The notes under the pieces are model-generated. The model saw only the letters and a program-made list of their open reading frames with translations, did not search any database and was not told where the DNA came from. Positions 9,413 to 20,180 of a DNA stretch of 64,000 nt are shown piece by piece. The stretch comes from Lysobacter sp. (GTDB lineage Bacteria; Pseudomonadota; Gammaproteobacteria; Xanthomonadales; Xanthomonadaceae). The translations under genes were made by a program, and so were the position numbers. The stretch spans positions 186,001-250,000 of the forward strand of contig DAHUXS010000003.1 of NCBI GenBank assembly GCA_027306995.1, read 5' to 3'. Position 1 is the first letter of the stretch. Every line of letters starts with the position of its first letter.

Positions 9413-10171
9413 TTACTTCATCGGCTTGCGGAACTTGTAGGCGAACTGGTCGGTGTGGCCGCGGATGCTCTTGTCGAACACGATCAGCGAGTGATCGTCG
9501 GCCGGGTTGCGCAGCACGGCGCTTTCGCCGACGAACTTGAATCCGGCGGCTTCCACTTGCTGCTTCACGGTCGCCGGATCGATGCGATGCAGCGTCTCGG
9601 TCGCGTCGAGGCCGGAACCGGCAGTGGCGGCATGATCGATCACGATGAAGACGCCGCCGGGCTTGAGCGCGGCGAACGCCGCCTTATCCAGCAACGCGGG
9701 ATCGGTCGGGCCCATGAACTTGTCGGGATAGTCGTGGTAGTTCTGCGAGGTGAAGATGATGTCGACCGGCTGCGGTGCGCTGAGCGCATCGGCCGGCTGG
9801 AACACCACTTCGACATTGCCGAGCGTCTCCGGCAACTTCGCCGTTTCGTTCGCGTATTTGCGCATCGGTTCCGGCACTACCGCATAGACATGCCCCTTGT
9901 CGCCGACCACCTTGCTGAAGATGCGGGTGAAGTAACCGCCACCGGGTGCGATTTCCAGCACCTTGTCGCCGGGTTTGACGCCGGTGAATGCGGCGATCTC
10001 GGCGCCGTGCCGGCGTTCGTCGTCCTTGGTATCCCCGCTGCGCACGGGATCCGCGATGGCGGCCTTGACGTAGGCGGGCACCTTGTCGGCAGGCGCGTTC
10101 CTGGCGGTCGCGATGCAGACGGTGGTGGCGAGGGCGAGGCCGGACAGCAACGGAAGCAGGGTCTTCTTCAT
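9413..10171 (-). CDS. Class I SAM-dependent methyltransferase with a signal peptide
   Basis: A 252-residue protein with the Rossmann SAM-binding motif KVLEIAPGGGYFTRIF (about residues 72-87), an acidic second strand and a later DIIFTSQNYHDYPDK stretch, all usual for class I methyltransferases. The N-terminus (MKKTLLPLLSGLALATTVCIATARNA) reads as a cleavable Sec signal, which is unexpected because SAM is a cytoplasmic cofactor. The ATG at 10171 begins exactly at this signal; no better in-frame internal start follows it. Similar exported-looking methyltransferases are common in this bacterial group, but their substrates are not known to me. It is convergent with the propeller gene and is probably transcribed alone. 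Confidence 0.83.
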   Translation of the reverse strand: MKKTLLPLLSGLALATTVCIATARNAPADKVPAYVKAAIADPVRSGDTKDDERRHGAEIAAFTGVKPGDKVLEIAPGGGYFTRIFSKVVGDKGHVYAVVPEPMRKYANETAKLPETLGNVEVVFQPADALSAPQPVDIIFTSQNYHDYPDKFMGPTDPALLDKAAFAALKPGGVFIVIDHAATAGSGLDATETLHRIDPATVKQQVEAAGFKFVGESAVLRNPADDHSLIVFDKSIRGHTDQFAYKFRKPMK

Positions 10172-10309
10172 GGCGGGGCTCCGGGTTGGGACCGACACCA
10201 TACGCCGGACGCCCGTGGCGCTCCACTGCCACCAGTCACCCCGGGAGCACGGCCGACGGCAGTGCGATAATCGGAAATTCCCCGCACGCTGCACAGCAGG
10301 AGTTTCGCG

Positions 10310-11998
10310 ATGGCCGATTCGACACCGCCGGCACGCTCGTCCCGACACGATCCCACCCGACAGATCCGCGCCCCGCGCGGCGACCAGCTCAACTGCAGGT
10401 CGTGGCTCACAGAAGCGCCATACCGCATGCTGCAGAACAACCTCGATGCCGAGGTCGCGGAACGTCCGCAGGATCTCGTCGTCTACGGCGGCATCGGCCG
10501 CGCCGCGCGCGATTGGGAGTGCTACGACAAGATCCTCGCGACCCTGAAGACACTCGGCGACGACGAAACGCTGCTGGTGCAATCGGGCAAGCCGGTCGGC
10601 GTGTTCCCGAGCCATCCCGACGCGCCGCGCGTGCTGATTGCCAATTCGAATCTCGTCCCGCATTGGGCGACCTGGGAACACTTCAACGAACTCGATCGCA
10701 AGGGCCTGATGATGTATGGCCAGATGACCGCGGGTTCCTGGATCTACATCGGCTCGCAGGGCATCGTGCAGGGCACCTACGAAACCTTCGTCGAGATGGG
10801 ACGCCAGCACTACGGCGGCGATCTCACCGGCAAGTGGATCCTCACCGCGGGGCTGGGTGGAATGGGCGGCGCGCAGCCGTTGGCGGCGTCGTTGGCCGGT
10901 GCCTCCTCGCTCAACATCGAATGCCGCCAGTCGAGCATCGATTTCCGCCTGCGCACGCGCTACGTCGACGAGCAGGCCACCGATATCGATGACGCGCTCG
11001 CGCGCATCGAGAAGTACACCAAGGCCGGCGTAGCGAAATCGATCGCGCTGCTGGGCAATGCCGCCGAAATCCTGCCGGAACTGGTGAAGCGCGGCGTGCG
11101 TCCCGATTGCGTCACCGACCAGACGTCTGCGCATGATCCCGTGCATGGCTATCTGCCGCTGGGCTGGACGGTTGAGCAGTGGGAAGCCGAACAGAAGGCG
11201 AATCCCGACAAGGTGCGCGACGCCGCCAAGAAATCGATGCGCACCCATGTCGAGGCGATGCTGGCCTTCCACGCCCGGGGCATCCCGACCGTCGACTACG
11301 GCAACAACATCCGCCAGATGGCCTTCGACGAAGGCTTGAAGAACGCCTTCGATTTCCCCGGATTCGTGCCGGCCTACGTGCGTCCGCTGTTCTGTCGCGG
11401 CGTCGGTCCGTTCCGTTGGGTCGCGTTGAGCGGCGATCCGGAAGACATCTACAAGACCGATGCCAAGGTGAAGGAACTGATCCCAGACGATCCGCACCTG
11501 CATCGCTGGCTCGACATGGCGCGCGATCGCATCAGCTTCCAGGGCCTGCCGGCGCGCATCTGTTGGGTCGGACTCGGCCTGCGCCACAAGCTCGGCCTCG
11601 CCTTCAACGAGATGGTGCGCAACGGCGAACTGAAGGCGCCGGTGGTGATCGGTCGCGATCATCTCGATTCCGGCAGCGTCGCGTCGCCCAATCGCGAAAC
11701 CGAATCGATGAAGGATGGCAGCGATGCCGTGTCCGACTGGCCGCTGCTCAACGCCATGCTCAATGTCGCCGGTGGCGCGACCTGGGTGTCGCTGCACCAT
11801 GGCGGTGGAGTCGGCATGGGCTACTCGCAACATTCCGGCGTTGTGATCGTGTGCGACGGCAGCGAGGCCGCCGATAAGCGCATCGCCCGCGTGTTGTGGA
11901 ACGATCCCGGCACCGGCGTGATGCGCCATGCCGATGCCGGCTACGAGATCGCCCAGCAATGCGCGAAGGAGCAGGGGCTGAAGTTGCCGATGGCGTGA
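10310..11998 (+). CDS. hutU: Urocanate hydratase
   Basis: HutU converts urocanate to imidazolone propionate, the second step of histidine breakdown, using tightly bound NAD as an electrophile. The 562-residue product has the family start ([28 protein letters not shown]), the NAD loop [10 protein letters not shown] near residue 184, the [11 protein letters not shown] motif, and the later [15 protein letters not shown] and [17 protein letters not shown] stretches. No hutH, hutI or hut regulator flanks it; hutG lies about 44 kb away in this window. The 138-bp upstream gap must hold its promoter, but I see no clear operator. A purine-rich AGGAG lies just before the ATG. Confidence 0.96.
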   Translation: MADSTPPARSSRHDPTRQIRAPRGDQLNCRSWLTEAPYRMLQNNLDAEVAERPQDLVVYGGIGRAARDWECYDKILATLKTLGDDETLLVQSGKPVGVFPSHPDAPRVLIANSNLVPHWATWEHFNELDRKGLMMYGQMTAGSWIYIGSQGIVQGTYETFVEMGRQHYGGDLTGKWILTAGLGGMGGAQPLAASLAGASSLNIECRQSSIDFRLRTRYVDEQATDIDDALARIEKYTKAGVAKSIALLGNAAEILPELVKRGVRPDCVTDQTSAHDPVHGYLPLGWTVEQWEAEQKANPDKVRDAAKKSMRTHVEAMLAFHARGIPTVDYGNNIRQMAFDEGLKNAFDFPGFVPAYVRPLFCRGVGPFRWVALSGDPEDIYKTDAKVKELIPDDPHLHRWLDMARDRISFQGLPARICWVGLGLRHKLGLAFNEMVRNGELKAPVVIGRDHLDSGSVASPNRETESMKDGSDAVSDWPLLNAMLNVAGGATWVSLHHGGGVGMGYSQHSGVVIVCDGSEAADKRIARVLWNDPGTGVMRHADAGYEIAQQCAKEQGLKLPMA

Positions 11999-12050
11999 GG
12001 GCGGCTCGCGGCCCAGAGCGGCCGTTCGGTGTCGATGAATTGTGAGTCTT

Positions 12051-12056
12051 GGAGGG
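12051..12056 (+). promoter_or_regulatory. Strong ribosome binding site deciding the CPBP protease start
   Basis: GGAGGG lies 8 bp before ATG 12065, while the upstream GTG (12029) and ATG (12035) in the same frame have no comparable site. This supports 12065 as the true start. Confidence 0.7.
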
Positions 12057-12064
12057 AGCACGGG

Positions 12065-12940
12065 ATGCTTGATGCGCGATTGTTCGCCTCGACCTGGCGT
12101 GGAGTTCCAGCGGCGTTGATCGGTACGCTGACCTACGCGCTGCTCGTGATCGGTGGTGTTCTCCTCACTTCGTTCGTTCTCCGCGCCCTGCAAATCAGTC
12201 TCCACGGGCATGGGGATGTCGAAGGCCCATTGAGCATCGTGTCGACTGCAATCACGTTGGCCATCGTCCTGGCCGCCACGGCAGTGGTGGCGAAGATCCG
12301 GCATCGCGGAGTGGTCGATTTCGGTTTGCGCGACGGCAGGTGGACGCGCAAGGCATTGCGCGGTGCGATGGTCGGTCTTGCGTTGTGTGCCGCACTGATC
12401 GGTACCCTCGCTTTGCTCGGAGCTATTCGCATCGAACCGTCGGGGCAGACGCTGGCTGGCGGGTTGTTGTATGCAGCCGTCTGGGCCGTCGGTTACTTGG
12501 CCGTCGGCTTGATGGAAGAAACCTTGTTCCGTGGTTATCCGTTGTTTCGCTTGACGGAAGGAATGGGGTTTCTTCCTGCCGCCTTGATCACTTCGTCCGT
12601 GTTCGGCGTGCTTCATCTGGGCAACGACAAAGAGACAGCCATCGCCGGGCTCAACGCCGTGCTGCTCGCCTTGGTGCTTTGCTGGAGCGTACGCGCCACC
12701 GGCTCATTGTGGTGGGCGATTGGATTTCACTCGGCCTGGGACTGGACCGAATCATTCCTGTTCGGCTGCCCCGATAGCGGCATCAAGGCGCAAGGACGCC
12801 TGTTCGACACCGTGTCGTCCGCTTCCGATTGGCTGAGTGGGGGAACAGCTGGACCCGAAGGCAGCGTGTTCGCGATTGCGGTCATCGTGCTTGCGGGGTT
12901 GTGGCTTTACCGCGAGCAGCGAAGTCGTTTGGCCGACTGA
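12065..12940 (+). CDS. CPBP-family intramembrane metalloprotease
   Basis: A 291-residue multi-pass membrane protein of the CPBP (Abi/Rce1-like) family. The three conserved motifs are visible: EETLFRG with Glu151-Glu152 and Arg156, the FGVLHLG histidine (His184), and the late FHSAWDW histidine (His222). These residues line the active site in the family. There are about seven or eight hydrophobic segments. The start at 12065 is preferred over 12029 and 12035 because of its strong ribosome binding site. CPBP proteins in bacteria often process prenylated or peptide substrates or give bacteriocin immunity; no peptide gene is seen beside it, so its target is unknown. Confidence 0.85.
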   Translation: MLDARLFASTWRGVPAALIGTLTYALLVIGGVLLTSFVLRALQISLHGHGDVEGPLSIVSTAITLAIVLAATAVVAKIRHRGVVDFGLRDGRWTRKALRGAMVGLALCAALIGTLALLGAIRIEPSGQTLAGGLLYAAVWAVGYLAVGLMEETLFRGYPLFRLTEGMGFLPAALITSSVFGVLHLGNDKETAIAGLNAVLLALVLCWSVRATGSLWWAIGFHSAWDWTESFLFGCPDSGIKAQGRLFDTVSSASDWLSGGTAGPEGSVFAIAVIVLAGLWLYREQRSRLAD

Positions 12941-12986
12941 TCACGCAATGGCTGTTCGCTTTGGTCTGGTGTGGACTTTTGGCGTC

Positions 12987-13744
12987 TCACGCCTTCAACT
13001 TGTAACCCGTCCGGAAAATCCACCACACCGCCAGCAGACACAGCGCCAGGAACCCCAGCGTCGCGCCGACGCTGATCGCCACGTTCACGTCGGACAGTCC
13101 GTAGAAACTCCAGCGGAATCCGCTGATCAGGTACACCACCGGATTGAATAGGGCGATCTTCTGCCAAAGCGGCGGCAGCATGCTGATCGAATAGAAGGCG
13201 CCGCCAAGGAAGGTCAGCGGCGTCACGATCATCAGTGGCACCACCTGCAGCTTCTGGAAGTCGTCCGCCCACAGGCCAATGATGAAACCGAACAGGCTGA
13301 AGCTCACCGCGGTCAGCAACAGGAAGCACAGCATCCATAGCGGATGCGCGATGTGGTACGGCACGAACAGCCGCGCGGTGACGAGGATCAGCACGCCGAG
13401 CATGATCGACTTGGTGGCCGCGGCGCCGACGTAACCGATCACGATTTCCAGCGGCGAGATCGGCGCGGACAGCAGCTCGTAGATGGTGCCGGCCCATTTC
13501 GGCATGTAGATGCCGAACGAGGCATTGGAAATGCTCTCGTTGAGCAGGGACAGCATCAGCAGGCCCGGGATGATGAAGGCGCCATAGCTGACGCCGTCGA
13601 CCGCGCCCATGCGCGAGCCGATGGCCGCGCCGAACACCACGAAGTACAACGAAGTGGACAGCACTGGCGAGGCGATGCTCTGGGTGATGGTGCGGAAGGT
13701 GCGCGCCATCTCGAAGCGATAGATGGCCTTGATGCCGTGGATGT

Positions 13745-13748
<4 letters not shown>
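12987..13748 (-). CDS. ABC-2 type transporter permease (YadH-like)
   Basis: A 253-residue inner-membrane permease with six hydrophobic segments, typical of ABC-2 permeases: a cytoplasmic amphipathic start ([20 protein letters not shown]), then [11 protein letters not shown], the [21 protein letters not shown] loop containing the family glutamate, and a C-terminal [22 protein letters not shown] helix. Its ATG overlaps the stop of the ATPase gene upstream (ATGA at 13745-13748), so the two proteins form one exporter. It looks most like E. coli YadH, whose substrate is not known. Confidence 0.88.
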
Positions 13749-14713
<965 letters not shown>

Positions 14714-14763
14714 GCGAAACCCGGGCTCATGGCAGTAGGACGCATCGTACTGCCTTGCAGTCT

Positions 14764-16146
14764 CTACAGGGGATTCACCCTGAACTTGCGGCCCTTGATC
14801 TTGCCGGCACGCAACTGTTCCAGCGCGTGCTTCGCCTTGTTGCGTGCGATCGCGACGTAGCTGCGGGTCGGGAAGACGTCGATCTTGCCGATGGCATCCT
14901 TCGACACCCCAGCATCGCCGGTGAGTGCGCCGACGATGTCGCCCGGGCGCAGCTTGTCGGTGCGACCGGCGTCGATGCGCAGCGTCGTCATCGTCGCTTG
15001 CGGAACCTCACGCGGCTTGCCCGCAAGCGGCACGACCTTCTCGTAGCGGATCGCCGTGCCCTGGCGCTCCTCGACCAATGCCGCACGCCCACGTTCCTGC
15101 GTCGATACCAGGCTCAAGGCCAATCCGGCCTTGCCGGCGCGACCGGTGCGACCGATGCGATGCAGGTAGGTGTCGACATCGGTCGGCAGTTCGTAATTCA
15201 CCACGGCCCCGATGTCGTCGATATCGAGTCCGCGCGCGGCGACGTCGCTGGCGACCAACACGTTGCAGCTGCGGTTGGCGAAGCGCAGCAGCACCTCGTC
15301 GCGATCGCGCTGTTCCATGTCGCCGTGGAGGGCGAGGGCGCTGAAACCGTAATGCGCCAGCGAACCGACCACTTCCTCGGTGTCGCGGCGCATGTTGCAG
15401 AACACCACGGTGGATTCCGGCCGGAATTGCAGCAGCAATGCCGCCAGTTGCGGCGCGCGGCGCGCGGGTTCGGCCTCGAAGAAATGCGTCTCGATGGAAG
15501 CGGGTTGCGCGCCGCCTTCGACGCTGACTTCCAGCGGATCGCGCAGCATCGCCTTGCCCAGCGTGCGGATCGTGTCCGGGAAGGTCGCCGAGAACAGCAG
15601 CGTCTGGCGTTCCTTCGGCGTGCGCTTCACCAGTGCGCGGATCGGTTCGTCGAAACCCATGTCGAGCATGCGGTCGGCTTCGTCGAGTACCAGCATGCGC
15701 ACGTTGCGCAGATCCAGTGCGTCCTTCTGCACCAGTTCCAGCACGCGTCCGGGCGTGCCGACCACCACGTGCGGCGCATGCGCCAGCGACGCCAATTGCG
15801 GGCCAAGCGGGATGCCGCCGCACAGCACCGACAGTTTGAGGTTGGCGATGCCGGTGGCGAGCTTGCGCAGGGCCTTGCCGACCTGGTCGGCGAGTTCGCG
15901 GGTCGGGCACAGCACCAGCGCCTGGGTTTGCACGGTGCCGGCATCGATGCCCTGCAACAGGCCCAGTCCGAAGGCCGCGGTCTTGCCGCTGCCGGTCGGC
16001 GCCTGCGCGATGAGGTCGCGGCCGTCGAGGATGGCGGGAAGGGCCTGCGCCTGGATCGGCGTCAGTGCGGTGTAGTCGAGCGCATCGAGGCCCGGTCGCA
16101 GGGACGGGATGAGCGCGAGATCGGCGAAAGATGCGGGTGTGGCCAT
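14764..16146 (-). CDS. dbpA: ATP-dependent RNA helicase DbpA
   Basis: A 460-residue DEAD-box helicase. Helicase motifs appear in order: the Q-motif with [13 protein letters not shown], Walker [37 protein letters not shown], and in the second domain [13 protein letters not shown] and [11 protein letters not shown]. The C-terminal 75 residues form the DbpA-type RNA-binding domain ([21 protein letters not shown], then RSYVAIA and a basic end [12 protein letters not shown]), which targets the enzyme to hairpin 92 of 23S rRNA during 50S assembly. The first ATG inside the long frame that begins the conserved part is 16146. Length matches E. coli DbpA closely. Confidence 0.93.
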   Translation of the reverse strand: MATPASFADLALIPSLRPGLDALDYTALTPIQAQALPAILDGRDLIAQAPTGSGKTAAFGLGLLQGIDAGTVQTQALVLCPTRELADQVGKALRKLATGIANLKLSVLCGGIPLGPQLASLAHAPHVVVGTPGRVLELVQKDALDLRNVRMLVLDEADRMLDMGFDEPIRALVKRTPKERQTLLFSATFPDTIRTLGKAMLRDPLEVSVEGGAQPASIETHFFEAEPARRAPQLAALLLQFRPESTVVFCNMRRDTEEVVGSLAHYGFSALALHGDMEQRDRDEVLLRFANRSCNVLVASDVAARGLDIDDIGAVVNYELPTDVDTYLHRIGRTGRAGKAGLALSLVSTQERGRAALVEERQGTAIRYEKVVPLAGKPREVPQATMTTLRIDAGRTDKLRPGDIVGALTGDAGVSKDAIGKIDVFPTRSYVAIARNKAKHALEQLRAGKIKGRKFRVNPL

Positions 16147-16211
16147 CGCCCATGATCGCAGGTGTGGCGGGGCAGGCCAAATTTGCCGGGATCGCGGGTT
16201 AATCTGGGCCA

Positions 16212-16727
16212 ATGAATACATTCATTGCCTTGTTGCGCGCGGTCAATGTCGGTGGCACCGGAAAACTTCCGATGGAAGACCTGCGCGCGTTGTGTGCGAA
16301 GGTGGGGTTTCGCGATGCGCGGACGTATATCGCCAGCGGGAATGTGGCGTTGCACAGCGCCAAGAACGAGGCGCAGGTGAAGAAAGCGCTGGAGGCGGTG
16401 CTGCTCGAGTACGCAGGCAAGCCGGTCGGCGTGCTGGTGCGCTCGGGCACGGAGATGCGCGAGGTGTTGGAGGCCAATCCGTTCGCGGACTCGCCGTCCA
16501 ATCGGGTCGTGGCGATCTTCCTCGATGATGCGCCGCCGGTCGATGCGCTGGCCCACGCGAAGAACCAGCGCAAAGAACGCATCGCGCTGGGACGGCGCGA
16601 AATCTATATCGACTACGCCGATGCTGATGGCATGCGCGATTCGAAACTGCAGATTCCGGCAGCGAAGGCCGGCACGGCGCGCAACATGAACACGGTGGCG
16701 AAACTGGCGGAAATGGCCGGCGAATAG
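16212..16727 (+). CDS. DUF1697 protein
   Basis: A 171-residue cytoplasmic protein with the clear DUF1697 start MNTFIALLRAVNVGGTGKLPM, the LRALCAKVGFRDARTYIASGNV unit, and the late RDSKLQIPAAK and ARNMNTVAKLAEM stretches. The family has no known activity; its fold is described as having two ferredoxin-like halves. It is divergent from dbpA with about 65 bp between the starts and is followed by the MATE gene on the same strand after 42 bp. Nothing in the sequence shows its role. Confidence 0.88.
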   Translation: MNTFIALLRAVNVGGTGKLPMEDLRALCAKVGFRDARTYIASGNVALHSAKNEAQVKKALEAVLLEYAGKPVGVLVRSGTEMREVLEANPFADSPSNRVVAIFLDDAPPVDALAHAKNQRKERIALGRREIYIDYADADGMRDSKLQIPAAKAGTARNMNTVAKLAEMAGE

Positions 16728-16769
16728 TCGCGCACAGCAGGTAACATCGGCCGGACTTACGGAGGCCGC

Positions 16770-18188
16770 ATGCAGACCACGCAATCGCCCGAAATCACGG
16801 TGTCGCATTCGCTCTGGCGCGAACTGCGCGATGCCATCCGCGGCACCGAAGCCGATTACACCAAGATCCCGTTGCGCCGCGCGGTCCTGCTGCTTGCGGT
16901 GCCGATGGTGCTCGAACTGGTGCTGGAATCGACCTTCGCAGTGGTCGATATCTATTTCGTCGCCACCCTGGGACCGTCGGCGGTGGCCACTGTCGGCCTG
17001 ACCGAGAGCTATTTGTTCCTGCTTTACGCGGTGGCGATGGGCCTGGCGATGGCGGTGACGGCGGTGATTGCACGCCGGATCGGCGAGGGCAAGAAGGAAG
17101 AAGCGGCGATCTCGGCGGTGCAAGCGATCTTCGTCGCGCTGCTGGTCGCGTTGCCGGTGGCGGTCGTCGGCATCGTCTATGCGAAAGACCTGCTGCGGTT
17201 GATGGGCGCCGACGCCTGGGCGCTCGCCCATGGCTATCGCTACACGCAATGGATGCTCGGGGGCAATCTCGTCATCCTGTTGCTGTTCGTCATCAATGCG
17301 GTGTTCCGCGGCGCCGGCGACGCCGCGATCTCGATGCGCGTGCTGTGGCTGGCGAACGGACTGAACATCCTGCTGTGCCCGTTGTTGATCCTCGGCTACG
17401 GACCGGTGCCGGCGCTGGGCATCGAAGGCGCGGCGATGGCCACCAACATCGGGCGCGGCTGCGGCGTGCTGTTCCAGTTGTGGATGCTGCTGCGCGGCGG
17501 CAAGCACATCCGCGTGCTGGTCTCGCAGATCGCCGTGCATGGCGAGGTGTTGTGGAACATCGTGCGCACCTCGCTGGGCGGGATCGGCCAGATGATCGTG
17601 GCGATGACCGCGTGGATCTTCCTGATGCGCATCCTTGCCGACATCGGCAGCGCGGCGGTGGCGGGCGCAACCATCGCGATCCGGTTGATGATGTTCACGA
17701 TGACGCCGGCCTGGGGCATGTCGAATGCGGCGGCGACGCTGGTGGGGCAGAATCTCGGTGCCAACGAGCCGGGACGCGCGGAAGCGGCGGTGTGGCACAT
17801 CGGCTGGTACAACATGGGCTATCTGCTGGTGATCGCCGCCTGTTTCTTCCTGTTCCCGCAGCAACTCGTGAGCTTCTTCACCCACGATCCCGCGGTCATC
17901 AAGGTCGGCGCGGAATGGCTGCGCATCCTCTCGTATTCGCTCTATGTCTACGGCTGGTGGATGGTCAGCGTGCAGGCTTTCAACGGCGCAGGCGATACCG
18001 TTACTCCGACGCGCATCAACCTGGTGTTCTTCTGGCTGATCCAGATTCCGCTGGCGTGGCTGTTGGCGCTGCACTTCGACTGGAAGGAAACCGGCGTGTT
18101 CTGGGCGGCATTCGTTTCGGAAACATCGGTCGGCCTGTTCACGCTGTGGCTGTTCAGTCGCGGAAGCTGGAAGACGGCGAAGGTCTAG
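16770..18188 (+). CDS. MATE-family multidrug/cation antiporter
   Basis: A 472-residue inner-membrane protein with about twelve hydrophobic segments in two similar halves, as expected for MATE exporters, which expel cationic drugs or metabolites in exchange for Na+ or H+. The first half begins with VLLLAVPMVLELVLESTFAVVDIYFVATLGP and contains GLAMAVTAVIARRIGEGKKEEA; the second half has the matching TPAWGMSNAAATLVGQNLGANEPGRAEAA. A GGAGG stands 4 bp before ATG 16770. The hydrophilic N-terminal 30 residues are longer than in NorM. Substrate unknown. Confidence 0.92.
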   Translation: MQTTQSPEITVSHSLWRELRDAIRGTEADYTKIPLRRAVLLLAVPMVLELVLESTFAVVDIYFVATLGPSAVATVGLTESYLFLLYAVAMGLAMAVTAVIARRIGEGKKEEAAISAVQAIFVALLVALPVAVVGIVYAKDLLRLMGADAWALAHGYRYTQWMLGGNLVILLLFVINAVFRGAGDAAISMRVLWLANGLNILLCPLLILGYGPVPALGIEGAAMATNIGRGCGVLFQLWMLLRGGKHIRVLVSQIAVHGEVLWNIVRTSLGGIGQMIVAMTAWIFLMRILADIGSAAVAGATIAIRLMMFTMTPAWGMSNAAATLVGQNLGANEPGRAEAAVWHIGWYNMGYLLVIAACFFLFPQQLVSFFTHDPAVIKVGAEWLRILSYSLYVYGWWMVSVQAFNGAGDTVTPTRINLVFFWLIQIPLAWLLALHFDWKETGVFWAAFVSETSVGLFTLWLFSRGSWKTAKV

Positions 18189-18208
18189 ACCGCGGCTAAA
18201 CTGGGCAC

Positions 18209-18889
18209 ATGGCCGCGCATCCTCTCGACAATCCGTTCTGGTCGTCGCTCGACAGCCTGCATGCAGCGCACGCGCTGCGATCGGGCGAGGTGGCGTGTTA
18301 TCCGGCGGATATCGCGCCCTTCATCGGTGCGCCGCGAGTGGATGCATTCGAACCCGTGGCATTGTCGGCCCTGATGGCGCCGGGCGAAGCGCGCTTGATC
18401 CTCGGCGTGTTCCCGGACACCGCGCCGGCCGGCTGGGAAATCGAACGTTTCCCGGACTTGTTGCAGATGGTCTGTGAATCGCCACTGCCTGCTGTCGAAG
18501 GACCGGAGATCGTCGCGCTCGACGCCGACCAGCCGGAGGATGTGCTCGCGCTCACCGCACTGGTCTATCCGCACTATTTCCGGCCACGCACCATGGTGCT
18601 CGGTAATTATTTCGGGCTGCGCCCGCGGCAGTGGCTGGAAGCGATGGCAGGGGAGCGGCTGGGCATGCCGGGTTGGCGCGAGATGAGCGCGATCTGCACC
18701 CATCCCGATGCCGTCGGCCGCGGCCATGCGCGCCGACTCACCACCTTCCTCACCAACCGGACGCACGCCCGCGGCGATGTGCCCTTCCTGCACGTGAGCC
18801 CGGACAACGTGCGTGCCGTGGAGTTGTATCGGCGCCTCGGCTATCGCCTGCGCCGCAGCCTGCCGTTCGCGGTGCTGCGGCGCGGGTAG
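18209..18889 (+). CDS. GNAT-family N-acetyltransferase
   Basis: A 226-residue protein whose C-terminal half is a GNAT domain of the FR47 type. The acetyl-CoA loop lies at ICTHPDAVGRGHARRLTTFL, followed by the HVSPDNVRAVELYRRLGYRLRR motif that closes the fold. The N-terminal 100 residues are less conserved and may recognise the substrate. It follows the MATE gene by 20 bp on the same strand, so the two may be co-transcribed, but no functional link is evident. Acceptor molecule unknown. Confidence 0.88.
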   Translation: MAAHPLDNPFWSSLDSLHAAHALRSGEVACYPADIAPFIGAPRVDAFEPVALSALMAPGEARLILGVFPDTAPAGWEIERFPDLLQMVCESPLPAVEGPEIVALDADQPEDVLALTALVYPHYFRPRTMVLGNYFGLRPRQWLEAMAGERLGMPGWREMSAICTHPDAVGRGHARRLTTFLTNRTHARGDVPFLHVSPDNVRAVELYRRLGYRLRRSLPFAVLRRG

Positions 18890-18902
18890 ACCGCCGGACA
18901 CT

Positions 18903-19562
18903 TCATTCCCGCTCGAACTGCCTGAGTTCGTCCAGCTGCGCCTGCGCCTTGCGAATGCTCGCGGTCGAGGCGACATCGTCCATCCACTTCGCCAACTTGA
19001 TGCGCCGGGGATCGGCATGCGACCAGCGGTACAACCCCCAGGTCGCCAGCAGGCCGAATGCGCCGACCGCGAAGTTGATCCACACCCACAGTGGCGTGCC
19101 GGCTTGCGGCGGATGTTCGGCAAGTCCGGCGAAGGCGATCACCACCACGATCCACATGATCCACCACGGCAGCCCAAGCAGGACGGCGCCGAGCAGCTGG
19201 AACTTGCGCAGCAGCGTGAGGCGCTTCTGGATGGCAAGCACCGGGGCGGCATGGTCGATGCTGCCGATCAATCCCATGGTGATGCCGCCGTGGACGACGT
19301 TGGCGATGCCGAAGGCGTGCAGCACGATGCCGGCGAGTAGATAGCCTGCGGTGTGGAGATTGTTTTTCCAGCAGGCGATGCCGAGCAGCGCCAACGCCAC
19401 GCCCAGCAGGATCTGCAGCAACTGCCCCCAGAACAGCGGTCGCAGGCTGGCATGCAGCCGATCGCGCTTGCGCTCGGTCAGCAATTGCAGGTTGACTGCG
19501 TCCTGGTGGTCGAGGCGCTGGTTCAGCGATTGCCAGGCGGTCTTGAAGTCGTCGAGTTCCAT
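18903..19562 (-). CDS. Membrane protein next to an ECF sigma factor; candidate anti-sigma
   Basis: A 219-residue protein with a soluble N-terminus of about 45 residues (MELDDFKTAWQSLNQRLDHQD, then charged helix), two pairs of hydrophobic segments (about 47-95 and 115-170), and a charged C-terminal helix. I do not recognise a named family. It starts 29 bp after the stop of an ECF sigma factor on the same strand, and a short cytoplasmic helix followed by membrane segments is a common layout for anti-sigma factors, so that role is a reasonable inference. The N-terminus lacks the HxxxCxxC zinc motif of ZAS-type anti-sigma factors. The ATG at 19562 is the first one that gives this soluble start. 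Confidence 0.65.
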   Translation of the reverse strand: MELDDFKTAWQSLNQRLDHQDAVNLQLLTERKRDRLHASLRPLFWGQLLQILLGVALALLGIACWKNNLHTAGYLLAGIVLHAFGIANVVHGGITMGLIGSIDHAAPVLAIQKRLTLLRKFQLLGAVLLGLPWWIMWIVVVIAFAGLAEHPPQAGTPLWVWINFAVGAFGLLATWGLYRWSHADPRRIKLAKWMDDVASTASIRKAQAQLDELRQFERE

Positions 19563-19591
19563 GATGATGGGTGTCCCGTTGTCGAATGTCG

Positions 19592-20110
19592 TCAGAGTTC
19601 GTTGCGGATGCGCTGTTTCAGGCGTCCGATCTTGGTGGAGACGTTGGCTTCGCTGATGCCGAGGATGTCGGCGATCTCGCGCTGCGACCGTTCGTCGAGG
19701 TAGAGGATCAGCAGGGCGCGATCGAGCGGTTTCTGCGCGCGGATGAAGCGCTGCAGCAGTTCGACCTGCTGTTCGGTTTCGTGGTCGGTCGCGTTGTGGT
19801 CGGCGATGTCGTGCGTGTCGTCGAGCGGCACGAGATGGCGCCGCCGGCGACCGTCGCCGCGTCCGAAGCTGATCGCGACGTTGAGCGCGATCCGGTACAT
19901 CCAGGTCGAGAAGCTGCGCGCCGGATCGTATTGCGGCCATGCACGCCACAGCTGCATGGCGATTTCCTGGGTCAGGTCGGCGCGGTCCTCGGGCAGGCGC
20001 GACCAGGAATTGGCGACCTTGAACAGGATGCCGCGATGGCGCTCCAGCAGGGCGCCGAACGCCTCGCGCGTTTCCAGGTCGATCGCCGTCGGTTGCATCG
20101 CTTCGTCCAT
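19592..20110 (-). CDS. ECF-type RNA polymerase sigma factor
   Basis: A 172-residue sigma-70 family factor with region 2 (DRADLTQEIAMQLWRAWPQYDPARSFSTWMYRIALNVAIS, read in two parts, residues about 44-85) and region 4 (RSQREIADILGISEANVSTKI, about 141-161), and no region 1 or 3, as usual for extracytoplasmic function factors. The linker is charged and acidic (DDTHDIADHNATDHETEQQ). It would direct RNA polymerase to a small set of stress or envelope promoters. It is followed by the membrane protein that may restrain it. A short CCACGG/CCGTGG inverted repeat lies just upstream of its start at 20118-20137, of unknown meaning. Confidence 0.9.
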   Translation of the reverse strand: MDEAMQPTAIDLETREAFGALLERHRGILFKVANSWSRLPEDRADLTQEIAMQLWRAWPQYDPARSFSTWMYRIALNVAISFGRGDGRRRRHLVPLDDTHDIADHNATDHETEQQVELLQRFIRAQKPLDRALLILYLDERSQREIADILGISEANVSTKIGRLKQRIRNEL

Positions 20111-20180
20111 TCCTCTGCCACGGTTGCGGGGCCGTGGTGGGCGCCCGTTATCGTAGTGATTCGCGGCGGAGGGCGGTTTC

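Noticed and set aside
12029-12064. Earlier GTG/ATG start for the CPBP protease
   Set aside because: No ribosome binding site before it, while GGAGGG precedes ATG 12065.
9413-12616. A 1067-codon open frame on the - strand
   Set aside because: Only 9413-10171 has a family match; the rest is antisense to hutU and the CPBP gene.
20118-20137. CCACGG/CCGTGG inverted repeat before the sigma factor
   Set aside because: Six base pairs with an 8-base loop and no T-run; too common in GC-rich DNA to claim as an operator or terminator.
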